Shown here piece after piece: positions 1 through 6,626 of a stretch of DNA of 17,253 bases. The notes under the pieces were generated by a model that was not told the origin of the DNA, made no database searches, and worked only from the letters and a program-made list of their open reading frames with translations. The stretch covers positions 1-17,253 of the forward strand of contig JAJQFX010000165.1 of the NCBI GenBank assembly GCA_021200895.1. Direction: 5' to 3'. Position numbers and translations under genes: made by a program. The stretch is from Clostridiales bacterium (lineage in GTDB: Bacteria; Bacillota; Clostridia; Oscillospirales; Oscillospiraceae). Position 1 is the stretch's first letter. Each line of letters begins with the position of its first letter.

Positions 1-331
1 GGAAGCGCAGAACATGGGGAGCTTTTCAAGGTAGTTGTCTTTGCGGAGGTAGAAGCCATTCGCGTCATAGGCTCCAACTCTTAGCAAATGCACACAAGAA
101 TCAGGGTTATCAAAGTTTGCGCCCTTTACCACCAGGTAGGCAATTATGCTGTCGCTTGTAATGGGTGAAATGCGGATTGAAGCTCTTGTCTTATTTGCCT
201 CAGTGCCGTCAAATTCAGAAATAATACCTTCTACATCATCTGGAAATACCCGTTTATCGTAAAATGACTGACTAAATATGCTGTAAACACGTTGAATTTT
301 CAAGCTGCCACAGTTTTTAAGCTGCGCAGCA
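1..331 (-). pseudogene. C-terminal part of the adenine methyltransferase, in a shifted frame and cut by the window edge
   Basis: Downstream of the methyltransferase stop at 300-302 the minus strand stays open in another frame all the way to base 1. The translation includes KIQRVYSIFSQSFYDKR, then later YLRKDNYLEKLPMFCAS at the edge. It reads like real protein, and its codon use and AT content match the upstream gene. The frame lies one base earlier than that of 300-1778, so one extra base in the G7 run (C7 on the plus strand, 332-338) would join the two. I infer one gene split by a one-base indel, either a genuine switch or inactivation or a sequencing slip in a homopolymer. The true C-terminus lies outside the window. 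A -1 ribosomal slip on the nearby A5 run (AAAAA, minus strand, near 314-320) is a less likely way of joining them. Confidence 0.72.
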
Positions 332-1778
332 CCCCCCCGCTTCCATCTTTTGCCAAATCGTACGCCCTTATTTTAAACGAATCTATTTTGGCATCCTCAT
401 TACTCCAGAGGGCGCACATAATACAAGCGTCAATATTTGTATGAAAATGCCGTCTGTTGAACGCAAAGCCATCTAAAAAACGCTTGTTAATCAGCCGCTG
501 AGCCTTCCAATATTTCACTGGCGAATAAACAATATAGCTATCCGTTGATTGGCGCAAGTAATACTTAAATGCCGACCAGATAAACAGGTTGCTCAAATCA
601 TTGTATGCAGAGCCTTTAACAGTTCTGTCTTTTCGCATTTCTTGCATAACAAAGCTGTTTTTCCATCCTGAGGATTTCCCTGCTTTTCGCTTCTGATGTT
701 CAATAGATGTAGTTTCAGAATACGGCGGATTCTCAAACAGGATAATTGTGCAATTCGGGTCATCTATGTACTGACGTATAACAGGGTTCTCGATGTACTC
801 TTTACTCAGCGCGTCTGCACCCGTTACAAGTCCAGCGTTAAACGTGTCGGCTGTCTCAATCGGCGGTATGATGTGGCGCACCTTTGCGCCAATCAATTCT
901 TGCAGGACCTTATATTCATAATATTCGATTGTGGAAACAATGCAATGCTGCATTTCCTCATCAGTGAAATGACTTTCCAAATTTCCGGTGCCAGCGCAGC
1001 GGTCAATGATAACATAGTCGTTGCCTGCGGGTACCCGTGCGATAGCCTGACGCACCAGTTCCAGAGATTTTTCTGCATATGGTTCCGGCGTGTAAAATGC
1101 GCCGAGGTTTTTCTTTTGCAGAAAGTCATTCAATGCGTCCATCAAATAGTTGAATTTGACGTTTGTTTCACCCGTGTATGGATAGATATAATCCTTGAAA
1201 TGTACCGGGCGGCGTATCTCTCCAATCGTTTTGTGCTTGCCGGTATCATCACCAAGGAAATCCTCTTTTCTGGCGTTTGGAACCAGCCTATAAAACGAGG
1301 TAGCCCAACCGACGACGCAGTTTTCATCAATATGTATTTTTGTGAAATTATCCTCCTTCAGCACTTTAATCAACGCTTCGGCATCAAGAGGGTTGTCATA
1401 GTGCAGAGCGCGTTTCACAGCGCCGCCCACAAAGCCACTGTTGTCCTTTGATGCGCCGCCTGAATATAATCTTTCAATATATTGCAAATATGGGGCAGAA
1501 TCATACTCCCATACCGCAGCAGCGTTCAAATCGATTATCAGGATATTTGCAGGAACCGGTTTGCCCTTGACACGCAAAGCGGAAAGGTATTTAATGCATT
1601 GGAACAGAACTGTGTTCAAATCCGTAACGTGCAGCTTGAACTCAAGCAGATTTCCGTTCAAAACACCGTCATTGTTATCAGCCAGAATATCATCAATATC
1701 CAAATCTGGCTTGACACGGGGCAAAAAAACCTTATAAAAATCAATCTGACCGTCACGCTCTAACGTGTATTTGTCCAC
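300..1778 (-). CDS. N6-adenine DNA methyltransferase of a restriction-modification system, frameshifted near its C-terminus
   Basis: The 492-aa frame carries the marks of a class I N6-adenine methyltransferase, which transfers a methyl group from S-adenosylmethionine to adenine in a specific DNA site. GAFYTP (residues 226-231) fits motif X, DRCAGTGNLES (259-269) fits the AdoMet-binding motif I, and ENPPY (349-353) is the catalytic NPPY motif. The first ~200 residues have no motif I recognise and could be a nuclease-like or structural domain, as in type IIG or bifunctional proteins; I see no clear PD-(D/E)XK signature. The start is a GTG at 1778, with AAAGG about 11 bases upstream. A TATAAT-like -10 lies at 1859-1864 (minus). 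The frame ends early at 300 after the residues SLKTVAA, just past a G7 run, while homologous-looking protein continues in another frame (1-331). The gene is far more AT-rich than the rest of the window, which suggests horizontal acquisition. No separate specificity or nuclease gene is visible, and the neighbourhood beyond base 1 is unknown. Confidence 0.82.
   Translation of the reverse strand: MDKYTLERDGQIDFYKVFLPRVKPDLDIDDILADNNDGVLNGNLLEFKLHVTDLNTVLFQCIKYLSALRVKGKPVPANILIIDLNAAAVWEYDSAPYLQYIERLYSGGASKDNSGFVGGAVKRALHYDNPLDAEALIKVLKEDNFTKIHIDENCVVGWATSFYRLVPNARKEDFLGDDTGKHKTIGEIRRPVHFKDYIYPYTGETNVKFNYLMDALNDFLQKKNLGAFYTPEPYAEKSLELVRQAIARVPAGNDYVIIDRCAGTGNLESHFTDEEMQHCIVSTIEYYEYKVLQELIGAKVRHIIPPIETADTFNAGLVTGADALSKEYIENPVIRQYIDDPNCTIILFENPPYSETTSIEHQKRKAGKSSGWKNSFVMQEMRKDRTVKGSAYNDLSNLFIWSAFKYYLRQSTDSYIVYSPVKYWKAQRLINKRFLDGFAFNRRHFHTNIDACIMCALWSNEDAKIDSFKIRAYDLAKDGSGGVLRSLKTVAA
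332..338. repeat. C7/G7 homopolymer at the frameshift point
   Basis: Seven C in a row on the plus strand (G7 in the sense of the methyltransferase). The frame breaks just downstream. Poly-G runs of this kind are the switch points of phase-variable methyltransferases in other bacteria, but seven is short and could also be a sequencing error. Confidence 0.6.
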
Positions 1779-1858
1779 AGTGAAACCGCCCTTTCTGTCC
1801 GTAATGCGCGTTGCCGTTCAAAAACGCCAATCACACACAGATATAACACTTCTTTTGT

Positions 1859-1889
1859 ATTATAGCACAAAAAGAAAGAGTAGGTTCAA
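1859..1889 (-). promoter_or_regulatory. Possible promoter of the methyltransferase gene
   Basis: On the minus strand a perfect TATAAT (plus-strand 1859-1864) lies about 80 bases before the GTG start. The best -35 is TTGAAC (1884-1889) with a long 19-bp spacer, so strength is uncertain. The gene-free stretch 1779-1976 holds nothing else clear. A short CCGCT/AGCGG hairpin followed by AAAAATATTT (minus strand, about 1900-1925) might weakly terminate the upstream lactate dehydrogenase transcript. Confidence 0.4.
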
Positions 1890-1976
1890 TCTTTCTGAAA
1901 TATTTTTGCCGCTGGAGCGGGCTGGAAGAAAACATATCGTGCCTGACACCAATGGAAATCCTGTTATACTGCCCCC

Positions 1977-2954
1977 TCAAAGAAGGGTCTGATAGCCACC
2001 AGTGGCAAGCACGGAACAAATGCCCTCCACACCACACTGCACCATGCTGGCAACCGCAGCGTCCGTGTAAAAGGCCATGTGCTGGGTCATAACCACATTT
2101 GGAAACTGGCGCAGATACGCCATAGACCGGTTGCTGATGATTTCATCCCGGCGGTTCAGGTGGTAAATGCCTTCCTCATGCTCGAAGCAGTCGAGGCCCA
2201 GACCGCCGATTTTCTGCCCCTCGATGCCGGCAATCAGGGCTTCGGTGTCCATCAGGGAGCCCCGGGCGCAGTTGATTAAAATCACGCCGTCCTTCATCCT
2301 GGCGATGGTGTCGCTGTTTATCATGTGGCGGGTCTGCTCGTTCAGGTTGAGGTGGACTGTAATGATGTCGCACTCCCGATAAATCGTCTCCAGGTCGGTA
2401 TAGGTCAGCCACTGGGACGCCGCCCCGTGATAGGCGTCATACCCCAAAATCCGGCATCCGAAGCCGGAGAGGATTTGCGCGACCTGAGTTCCGATGCGCC
2501 CTGTGCCCAGAATGCCCACGGTCAGGCAGCGCATTTCCCGCCCGTAAAGCCCTTGCAGGGAATAGTCGTTCACTTGGGCCCGCCACAGGGCGGCTTTGTA
2601 GTGCCGGAGACACAGCAGCATCAGCATCACCGTATATTCCGCCACGCCGTTGGGGTCGTAGCGGGCGTTGCAGACCGGCAGGCCGATTTCCTTCGCATGG
2701 GTCAGGTCGATATGGTCATACCCGATGGTGCGGGTGGTGAGGCATCGCACCCCCAGCCCCTTGTAGGTATCCAAAAGCGCCGCGTTTATCCTGCCCTGGC
2801 CCAGCGTCGTGACGCCGTCGCACCCCTCCGCCATGCAGACGTTTTCCATGGTCGGAACCTGCTCCGTCAGAATCAGCTCCACGCCAAAGCGTTTGGCGCA
2901 GCGGTCAAACTCCGAGCGTTCATCGTCCCGCACCTCATAAGCAAGTAGTTTCAT
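1977..2954 (-). CDS. ldhA: D-lactate dehydrogenase (D-2-hydroxyacid dehydrogenase family)
   Basis: A 325-aa cytosolic NAD-dependent enzyme, probably reducing pyruvate to D-lactate and so regenerating NAD in fermentation. The Rossmann motif GILGTGRIG is at residues 147-155, with Asp173 after the second strand, as expected for NAD rather than NADP. The catalytic trio is in place: Arg231 (NCARGS), Glu260 and His292 (QHMAFYT), with the same spacing as in the Lactobacillus D-LDH. The QHxAFYT motif separates D-LDH/VanH/D-hydroxyisocaproate enzymes from phosphoglycerate dehydrogenases. A related 2-oxoacid could be the substrate. I start at the ATG at 2954, preceded by AGGAGG (2962-2967) with 7-base spacing; a longer frame to 2984 lacks a ribosome site. 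It is divergent from the Crp/Fnr-family gene, and a dyad of that type lies near -42 of its promoter. Confidence 0.88.
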   Translation of the reverse strand: MKLLAYEVRDDERSEFDRCAKRFGVELILTEQVPTMENVCMAEGCDGVTTLGQGRINAALLDTYKGLGVRCLTTRTIGYDHIDLTHAKEIGLPVCNARYDPNGVAEYTVMLMLLCLRHYKAALWRAQVNDYSLQGLYGREMRCLTVGILGTGRIGTQVAQILSGFGCRILGYDAYHGAASQWLTYTDLETIYRECDIITVHLNLNEQTRHMINSDTIARMKDGVILINCARGSLMDTEALIAGIEGQKIGGLGLDCFEHEEGIYHLNRRDEIISNRSMAYLRQFPNVVMTQHMAFYTDAAVASMVQCGVEGICSVLATGGYQTLL

Positions 2955-2978
2955 ACCAGCACCTCCTAAAAGATTTAT

Positions 2979-3027
2979 TTGCATTATAGCCCAGGCTGTG
3001 CTATCTTAAATGTAATCTAAATGACAA
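2979..3027. promoter_or_regulatory. Overlapping divergent promoters with a Crp-type dyad between ldhA and the regulator
   Basis: On the minus strand, TATAAT (2983-2988) serves ldhA and has no good -35, as in activator-dependent promoters. On the plus strand, TTGCAT (2979-2984), 17 bp and TATCTT (3002-3007) fit the regulator gene. The dyad ATGTAA-N6-TGACAA (3010-3027) is centred about 42 bases upstream of the expected ldhA start, the class II Crp activator position. It also covers the expected start of the regulator's own transcript, where it would repress. The sites are seen; the roles are inferred. Confidence 0.55.
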
Positions 3028-3043
3028 TTTGAGAGGAAATAGC

Positions 3044-3694
3044 ATGGAAATCAAGTTCACCAATGAGGAGCTGGAGCGGCTCTCCCAGGCGGGCTACCTG
3101 CGCCGCTTTGCCCGGAACGAGATGATTTATCTGGAGGGAGACGTGGCCAATACGCTGTGCATCATCCGGCGCGGGCGGGTGCGCATTATGCTCAGCACCC
3201 AGGAGGGGGAGGAACTGACGGTGGAAATCGTGGAAAAAGGGCGGCTCTTCGGGGAATCCTCCTTTTTGAGCAAGAGCCTGCGGCCCACTACCGTCACAGC
3301 GGTCACGGAGGTGGAGCTGATTTGCTGCACGATTCCGCAGCTGATTCCTTGCCTGTGCCAAAATCCGGACATTCTGACCAAACTGTTGCAGCACTGCTCG
3401 GAGACGATGAATCACCTGTCCTACTCGCTCCACTCCTTCCGCTTCCTGAACCGATACCAGCGCGTTGCCTCCTTCCTGCTGACGGAGACCGGAACGGATA
3501 ACCCGGACAAGGAAATCACCGGCCAGTGCCTGCCCTATACCCATGATGAAATCGCCATGTGTCTGGGCCTGGCCCGGCCCACCGTCAGCCAGGTGCTAAA
3601 GGAGTTTGAGCGCAAGGGGTATGTCAGGTGCGCCTATGGGCGGGTCTATGTCCTGGACAGGGCGGCGCTGGAGCAGGCGGTCAGCACAAATTGA
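3044..3694 (+). CDS. Crp/Fnr-family transcriptional regulator
   Basis: A 216-aa regulator of standard Crp/Fnr length. The N-terminal half is a cyclic-nucleotide-binding-like beta-barrel with GDVANTLCIIRRGRVRI and later GRLFGESSFL, the usual GExxxL-like stretch. A long dimerisation helix follows, then a C-terminal winged helix whose recognition helix is LARPTVSQVLKEFERKGYV. There is no N-terminal four-cysteine set as in Fnr, so an iron-sulfur oxygen sensor is unlikely. Several other cysteines are scattered (VELICC, CLCQ). The ligand cannot be named. I choose the ATG at 3044, with GAGAGG 7 bases upstream, over an upstream TTG at 3029. It is divergent from ldhA and directly upstream of an SDR gene. 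Dyads of one type beside all three genes suggest that it controls both neighbours and itself. Confidence 0.88.
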   Translation: MEIKFTNEELERLSQAGYLRRFARNEMIYLEGDVANTLCIIRRGRVRIMLSTQEGEELTVEIVEKGRLFGESSFLSKSLRPTTVTAVTEVELICCTIPQLIPCLCQNPDILTKLLQHCSETMNHLSYSLHSFRFLNRYQRVASFLLTETGTDNPDKEITGQCLPYTHDEIAMCLGLARPTVSQVLKEFERKGYVRCAYGRVYVLDRAALEQAVSTN

Positions 3695-3708
3695 AATTGC
3701 AAGTCCTG

Positions 3709-3782
3709 ATTCATTTGTGAAATGCTTGACAATCCAGTACGGATACTGTATACTGATTTTGTCAAAAAATTCACAAAAGAAT
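3709..3782 (+). promoter_or_regulatory. SDR promoter bracketed by two Crp/Fnr-type operators
   Basis: A near-consensus promoter TTGACA (3726-3731), 17 bp, TATACT (3749-3754). Dyad 1, TTGTGA-N6-TGACAA (3715-3732), covers the -35. Dyad 2, TTGTCA-N6-TCACAA (3759-3776), covers the expected start. They form a near-perfect 23-bp inverted repeat (3709-3731 against 3760-3782, 19 of 23 matching), with centres 44 bp apart, about four helical turns. This geometry suits repression by a Crp-family dimer, possibly cooperative. Inside lies a further CAGTA/TACTG repeat (3735-3748). Confidence 0.68.
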
Positions 3783-3821
3783 CCCAGGGACTACAACCGT
3801 TGACAAGGAGGACATAACACT

Positions 3822-4586
3822 ATGGGACGTTTGCAGGACAAGGTAGCCGTTATCACCGGCGGCAACTCCGGCGTAGGGGCGGCGACTGCCGTTTTGTTCG
3901 CCAGCGAGGGGGCGAAGGTGGTCATCAGCGCCCGCCGCAAGGCCAAGCTGGACGAGGTAGCCGCGCAGATCCAGGCCGCTGGCGGCGAGGTGCTGGCGGT
4001 AGCCACCGACATCTCCAAGCCGGAGGATGCCGACAATCTGATCGCCAAGGCCATCGAAGCCTACGGCAAGGTGGACATTCTGGTGAACAACGCCGGTGTG
4101 TTGGAGGAGGGCCTGAAGCCCATTGACCGGGTCAGCACCGAGGATATGGACCGCATCATTGACACCAACACCAAGGGCACCATGTACTGTATGCGGGCGG
4201 CCAGCAGCAAGATGGCGGAGGCCGGCAGCGGCTCTATCGTCAACGTGGCCTCGGTGGCCGGCGTTATGGGCAACGGCGGCGCAGCCTATGTGGCCTCCAA
4301 GTCCGCCATTGTGGGCGTCACCCGCCACACCGCTCTGCGCTTTGCGGGCACCGGCATCCGTTGCAACGCGGTCTGCCCCGGCACCATCGTCACCCCCATG
4401 GTGGCGGCCATGAACCCCGCCAACCTGGATCCGGATATGATGGGCCAGATGGCGAAGCACGGCGACCTGAAGATTCAGCCCTGCACGGCCAGCGACGTGG
4501 CCAACATCATCCTCTTCCTGGCCAGCGACGAGTCCCGGGCCATCACCGGCCAGGCCATCGTGTCCGACTTCGGAAGCTCCCTGTAA
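3822..4586 (+). CDS. Short-chain dehydrogenase/reductase (SDR)
   Basis: A 254-aa classical SDR, an NAD(P)-dependent oxidoreductase of an alcohol, sugar or ketone. The cofactor motif TGGNSGVG spans residues 12-19, NNAG 89-92, and the catalytic residues are Ser144, Tyr156 and Lys160 (YVASK), with the usual CPGTIVTPM after them. The pair Arg38-Arg39 after the second strand suggests NADP(H). The length and motifs match FabG-like and glucose-1-dehydrogenase-like SDRs, but the substrate cannot be read from sequence. There is no fatty-acid gene nearby. The start is the ATG at 3822, with AAGGAGG about 10 bases upstream (3806-3812). It is transcribed from its own promoter, bracketed by two operators that match a site beside the regulator gene. 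Two hairpins end the unit downstream. Confidence 0.86.
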   Translation: MGRLQDKVAVITGGNSGVGAATAVLFASEGAKVVISARRKAKLDEVAAQIQAAGGEVLAVATDISKPEDADNLIAKAIEAYGKVDILVNNAGVLEEGLKPIDRVSTEDMDRIIDTNTKGTMYCMRAASSKMAEAGSGSIVNVASVAGVMGNGGAAYVASKSAIVGVTRHTALRFAGTGIRCNAVCPGTIVTPMVAAMNPANLDPDMMGQMAKHGDLKIQPCTASDVANIILFLASDESRAITGQAIVSDFGSSL

Positions 4587-4603
4587 TCAAAAATAAAAAC
4601 ATG

Positions 4604-4643
4604 AACTGCCTCCAGACGGGAAATTTGTCTGAAGGCAGTTTTT
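4604..4643 (+). terminator. Rho-independent terminator after the SDR gene
   Basis: A 14-bp stem with one mismatch (4604-4617 with 4627-4640), a nine-base loop and a following T run. The minus-strand flank is also T-rich (TTTTTATTTTT), so it may work in both directions and end the converging membrane-protein transcript. Confidence 0.85.
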
Positions 4644-4649
4644 GTGTCT

Positions 4650-4677
4650 GGAACCGCCCTTGGGTGGTTCCGTTTTG
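4650..4677 (+). terminator. Second hairpin with T run
   Basis: GGAACCGCCC (4650-4659) pairs with GGGTGGTTCC (4662-4671), with one G-U pair, followed by GTTTTG. The loop is very tight. It is probably a backup terminator. Confidence 0.55.
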
Positions 4678-4705
4678 TATATTCATGGAAGAATACTGCA
4701 ATTTG

Positions 4706-5128
4706 TTATTCTTCCTTCTGGTGCAGCCAGTCCCAGAGCTGCTTACACCAGTACACCACGCCGATCAGCGCGATACAAAGCCCCGTACACAGGAAGGCGG
4801 CTCCGTTCACCAACACGCCGTCCATCACCAGCGCCTCATCTCGGACAAAGACGCAAATAACCAGAAGCAGGCCGCACAGGAGGGATACCGTCATGGCGAC
4901 CTTCCCGCCGGATACCTGTATCCCCTCGTAGGCGTCCCGCAAAATCATCTGCGTGATGCAGACGGCGGCGGGGGGCCAGATGGCAAAGATAAACAGCGTA
5001 TAGGTTGCAAATTCCACGCCGTAAGTGGTCAGCAGGCACAGGGCCGCGTCCGTCAAAATGCAGGCGAAGAAGCCCCACTGGAACGCCTTGCCCCGCTCCA
5101 GCTTCTGCCGTTCATCAAACTGTTCCAT
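4706..5128 (-). CDS. Four-helix membrane protein of unknown function, coupled to an Xre regulator
   Basis: A 140-aa protein with a short charged N-terminus (MEQFDERQKLERGKAF), four hydrophobic segments (about residues 17-36, 41-62, 78-96 and 104-128) and a charged C-terminal tail. It resembles the small DUF membrane proteins often paired with short Xre regulators in Firmicutes, but I cannot name the family. Its ATG shares one base with the TAA stop of the upstream regulator (TAATG at 5126-5130, minus), so the two are translationally coupled and almost certainly one operon. Such pairs often act in envelope stress or immunity, but nothing here shows that. Confidence 0.75.
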   Translation of the reverse strand: MEQFDERQKLERGKAFQWGFFACILTDAALCLLTTYGVEFATYTLFIFAIWPPAAVCITQMILRDAYEGIQVSGGKVAMTVSLLCGLLLVICVFVRDEALVMDGVLVNGAAFLCTGLCIALIGVVYWCKQLWDWLHQKEE

Positions 5129-5328
5129 TACGATTCCTCCCCAAACAGTTCATCCAGCGTCTTGCCCAGCACCTTGCAGATGGCCCGGCAGAGCTTGATG
5201 GTAGGATTGTAGGTGCCCTGTTCGATGGCGTTTATGGTCTGGCGGGAAACGCCTACGGCGGCAGCCAGCTGGGCCTGGGTCATGTCCTTCTCCGCCCGGG
5301 CCACCTTGATTGCAATGTTGCGCCCCAT
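5128..5328 (-). CDS. Small Xre/Cro-type helix-turn-helix regulator
   Basis: A 66-aa protein that is almost entirely one HTH_3 domain: TQAQLAAAVGVSRQTINAIE is the helix-turn-helix, followed by GTYNPTIKLCRAICKVLG and a short DELFGEES tail. It resembles the YgzD/YozG-like mini-regulators of Firmicutes. I start at the ATG at 5328 with AGGAGG (5336-5341) 7 bases upstream; a frame extending 30 codons further would run through the promoter and operators and is not credible. It is the first gene of a two-gene operon with the membrane protein. Repeated CGACAA/TTGTCG half-sites over its own promoter point to autoregulation. Confidence 0.85.
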   Translation of the reverse strand: MGRNIAIKVARAEKDMTQAQLAAAVGVSRQTINAIEQGTYNPTIKLCRAICKVLGKTLDELFGEES

Positions 5329-5347
5329 CGTCCCACCTCCTATTGTA

Positions 5348-5389
5348 ATTCTAGCATAGAGCCGACAAATTGTCGAGTATATACGACAA
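5348..5389 (-). promoter_or_regulatory. Promoter and operator of the Xre/membrane-protein operon
   Basis: On the minus strand: -35 TCGACA (plus 5371-5376), 17 bp, -10 TAGAAT (plus 5348-5353) with a TGC just before it. Three half-sites of one sequence lie here: CGACAA at 5363-5368, TTGTCG at 5370-5375 and CGACAA at 5384-5389 (plus strand). Neighbouring half-sites are in inverted orientation. They overlap the -35, fitting an autorepressor. Confidence 0.6.
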
Positions 5390-5405
5390 AAATTCGGATG
5401 AAGAT

Positions 5406-5427
5406 GGCAGGCAGCCATCTGCCTGCC
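5406..5427. repeat. Perfect 9-bp hairpin between operons
   Basis: GGCAGGCAG, a four-base loop and CTGCCTGCC. It lies beyond the stop of the LRR gene (minus), with no T run behind it. It may be a weak or factor-dependent terminator or an mRNA-stabilising stem. Confidence 0.4.
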
Positions 5428-5473
5428 GAGGAAACCGCGTCAATGGAAAGCGTGATTCAGGCGCGGAGGCTCC

Positions 5474-5986
5474 CTACTTCCCCCGCAGCCTGCCGCAGTT
5501 CCTGCACCGGCCAAACATGGTGAACTCGCCGCCGCAGTGGAGGCAGTGGCCCGTTCGCATGGGGTCGTAGGGGGTGTTCTCAAAGGCGGCCTTGCCCACC
5601 GTCTCCACTCCGCCCTGGGTGTTGACCATTTTCAGGTTGATGCAGCCGGTAAAGGCCCCGTCCTCGATCACGCGGACGTTGGCGGGAAGGGTGATGGCCG
5701 TCAGGCGGCGATTATCCTGAAACGCGCCGCTCTCAATGACCTGGATGCAGCTGGGCAGGGTGAGGGAGGACGCCCGGCCGGTGTACTGCACCAGCACGCC
5801 GTTGCGCACGTCCAGATACTTCCAGCTTTGGAGGGAGTGGTAAAGGCACTCCGTCCGCTCATCCCCTGCGCCGAGTTCCAGCATTCGCCGCACCAGCCGC
5901 TCCGCGTCGAGAAAGCTGCCCTCCGCTATGTACTTATCCACCAGCGCCGCCCACCGGGCCGCCTGGGCTTCCTGTGCCGCTGCCAT
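5474..5986 (-). CDS. BspA-like leucine-rich-repeat protein with C-terminal zinc ribbon
   Basis: A 170-aa protein in three parts. Residues ~1-60 form an alpha-helical region that looks TPR-like (KYIAEGSFLDAERLVRRML). Residues ~75-140 hold about three LRR_5/BspA-type repeats (LPSCIQVIESGAFQDNRRL, LPANVRVIEDGAFTGC, then GKAAFENTPY). The last ~25 residues carry CxxC-x9-CxxC, a zinc-ribbon pattern. There is no signal peptide or cell-wall anchor, so it is probably cytoplasmic, unlike secreted BspA proteins. The start is ATG 5986 with GGGAGG upstream. Its promoter (minus) is TTGACA (plus 6045-6050), 17 bp, TACTAT (plus 6022-6027). Function unknown; the repeats suggest protein binding. Confidence 0.72.
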   Translation of the reverse strand: MAAAQEAQAARWAALVDKYIAEGSFLDAERLVRRMLELGAGDERTECLYHSLQSWKYLDVRNGVLVQYTGRASSLTLPSCIQVIESGAFQDNRRLTAITLPANVRVIEDGAFTGCINLKMVNTQGGVETVGKAAFENTPYDPMRTGHCLHCGGEFTMFGRCRNCGRLRGK

Positions 5987-6021
5987 GATGCTTCCTCCCG
6001 TGCTTCTTATTTTATAGTATC

Positions 6022-6050
6022 ATAGTACAGGGTTTCGGTCTGTTTGTCAA
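6022..6050 (-). promoter_or_regulatory. Promoter of the LRR gene
   Basis: Perfect -35 TTGACA (plus 6045-6050, read on minus), 17-bp spacer and TACTAT -10 (plus 6022-6027), about 35-40 bases before the ATG. Confidence 0.6.
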
Positions 6051-6110
6051 ACGGAAAAGCGACAGGGTGTGCCCCGTTCCATCTGGAGCCTGCCGGGGGC
6101 GGGCGGTTCC

Positions 6111-6139
6111 TTGACAAACGGAACTCGCCATGCTACCAT
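6111..6139 (+). promoter_or_regulatory. Promoter of the membrane-anchored protein gene
   Basis: TTGACA (6111-6116), 17 bp, TACCAT (6134-6139), followed by a GGAGGAGG ribosome site about 10 bases before the ATG at 6181. Confidence 0.65.
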
Positions 6140-6180
6140 AAGGGCAACATCAGTCCATCTGCCGGAGGAGGGAACCAAAA

Positions 6181-6614
6181 TGGGAAAGCGAAACTGGATT
6201 TTGATGGCTGCGATCCTCATAATCGTCACCTTGATTTCCACGCTGAACAAGGAGGGCGCGGTGACGCTGACCTACGGGGAGGAGGCGCTGACGGTCAACG
6301 GGGCGGACGGCTACAGCTTCCAGGTGGCCTATGACGAAATCGCCTCCATCGCCCTGGAGGAGCTGCCCGACCTGGGTACCGCCGCGGAGGGCGGCTCGGA
6401 CGCCTCCTTCCGCTACGGCGTGTGGGAAAATGACGCTTGGGGGGACTATACCCTCTGCCTCACCACCAATGTGGACAACTGCATTGTCCTGACCCTCCGG
6501 GATGGCAGCATTTATGTGTTCAACTATGGGGACGAGGACGGCACCCAGGCCGTGTATGACGACCTGCCCGGCGTCCTGGCGGAGTATGGCAACGACTGGG
6601 TGGAGGCGGGGTGA
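6181..6614 (+). CDS. Membrane-anchored protein with a PH-like domain, function unknown
   Basis: A 144-aa protein. Residues 4-20 (RNWILMAAILIIVTLIS) form one N-terminal membrane helix or uncleaved signal anchor. The rest is a beta-rich outer or soluble domain whose pattern (DGYSFQVAYDEIASIALEELPDLG, then LTLRDGSIYVFNY) looks like a bacterial PH-like fold that has lost one membrane helix. It is strongly acidic. I start at ATG 6181, with GGAGGAGG at about 6163-6170; the frame is open upstream to 6069 but would cross the promoter. It converges on the unknown gene at 6627 with only 12 bases between the stops. No enzyme motif is seen. Confidence 0.68.
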
Positions 6615-6626
6615 CGGCCCTGGAGG

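Noticed and set aside
696..1451. 251-codon plus-strand frame
   Set aside because: It is antisense to the methyltransferase, which carries NPPY and AdoMet motifs; there is no ribosome site.
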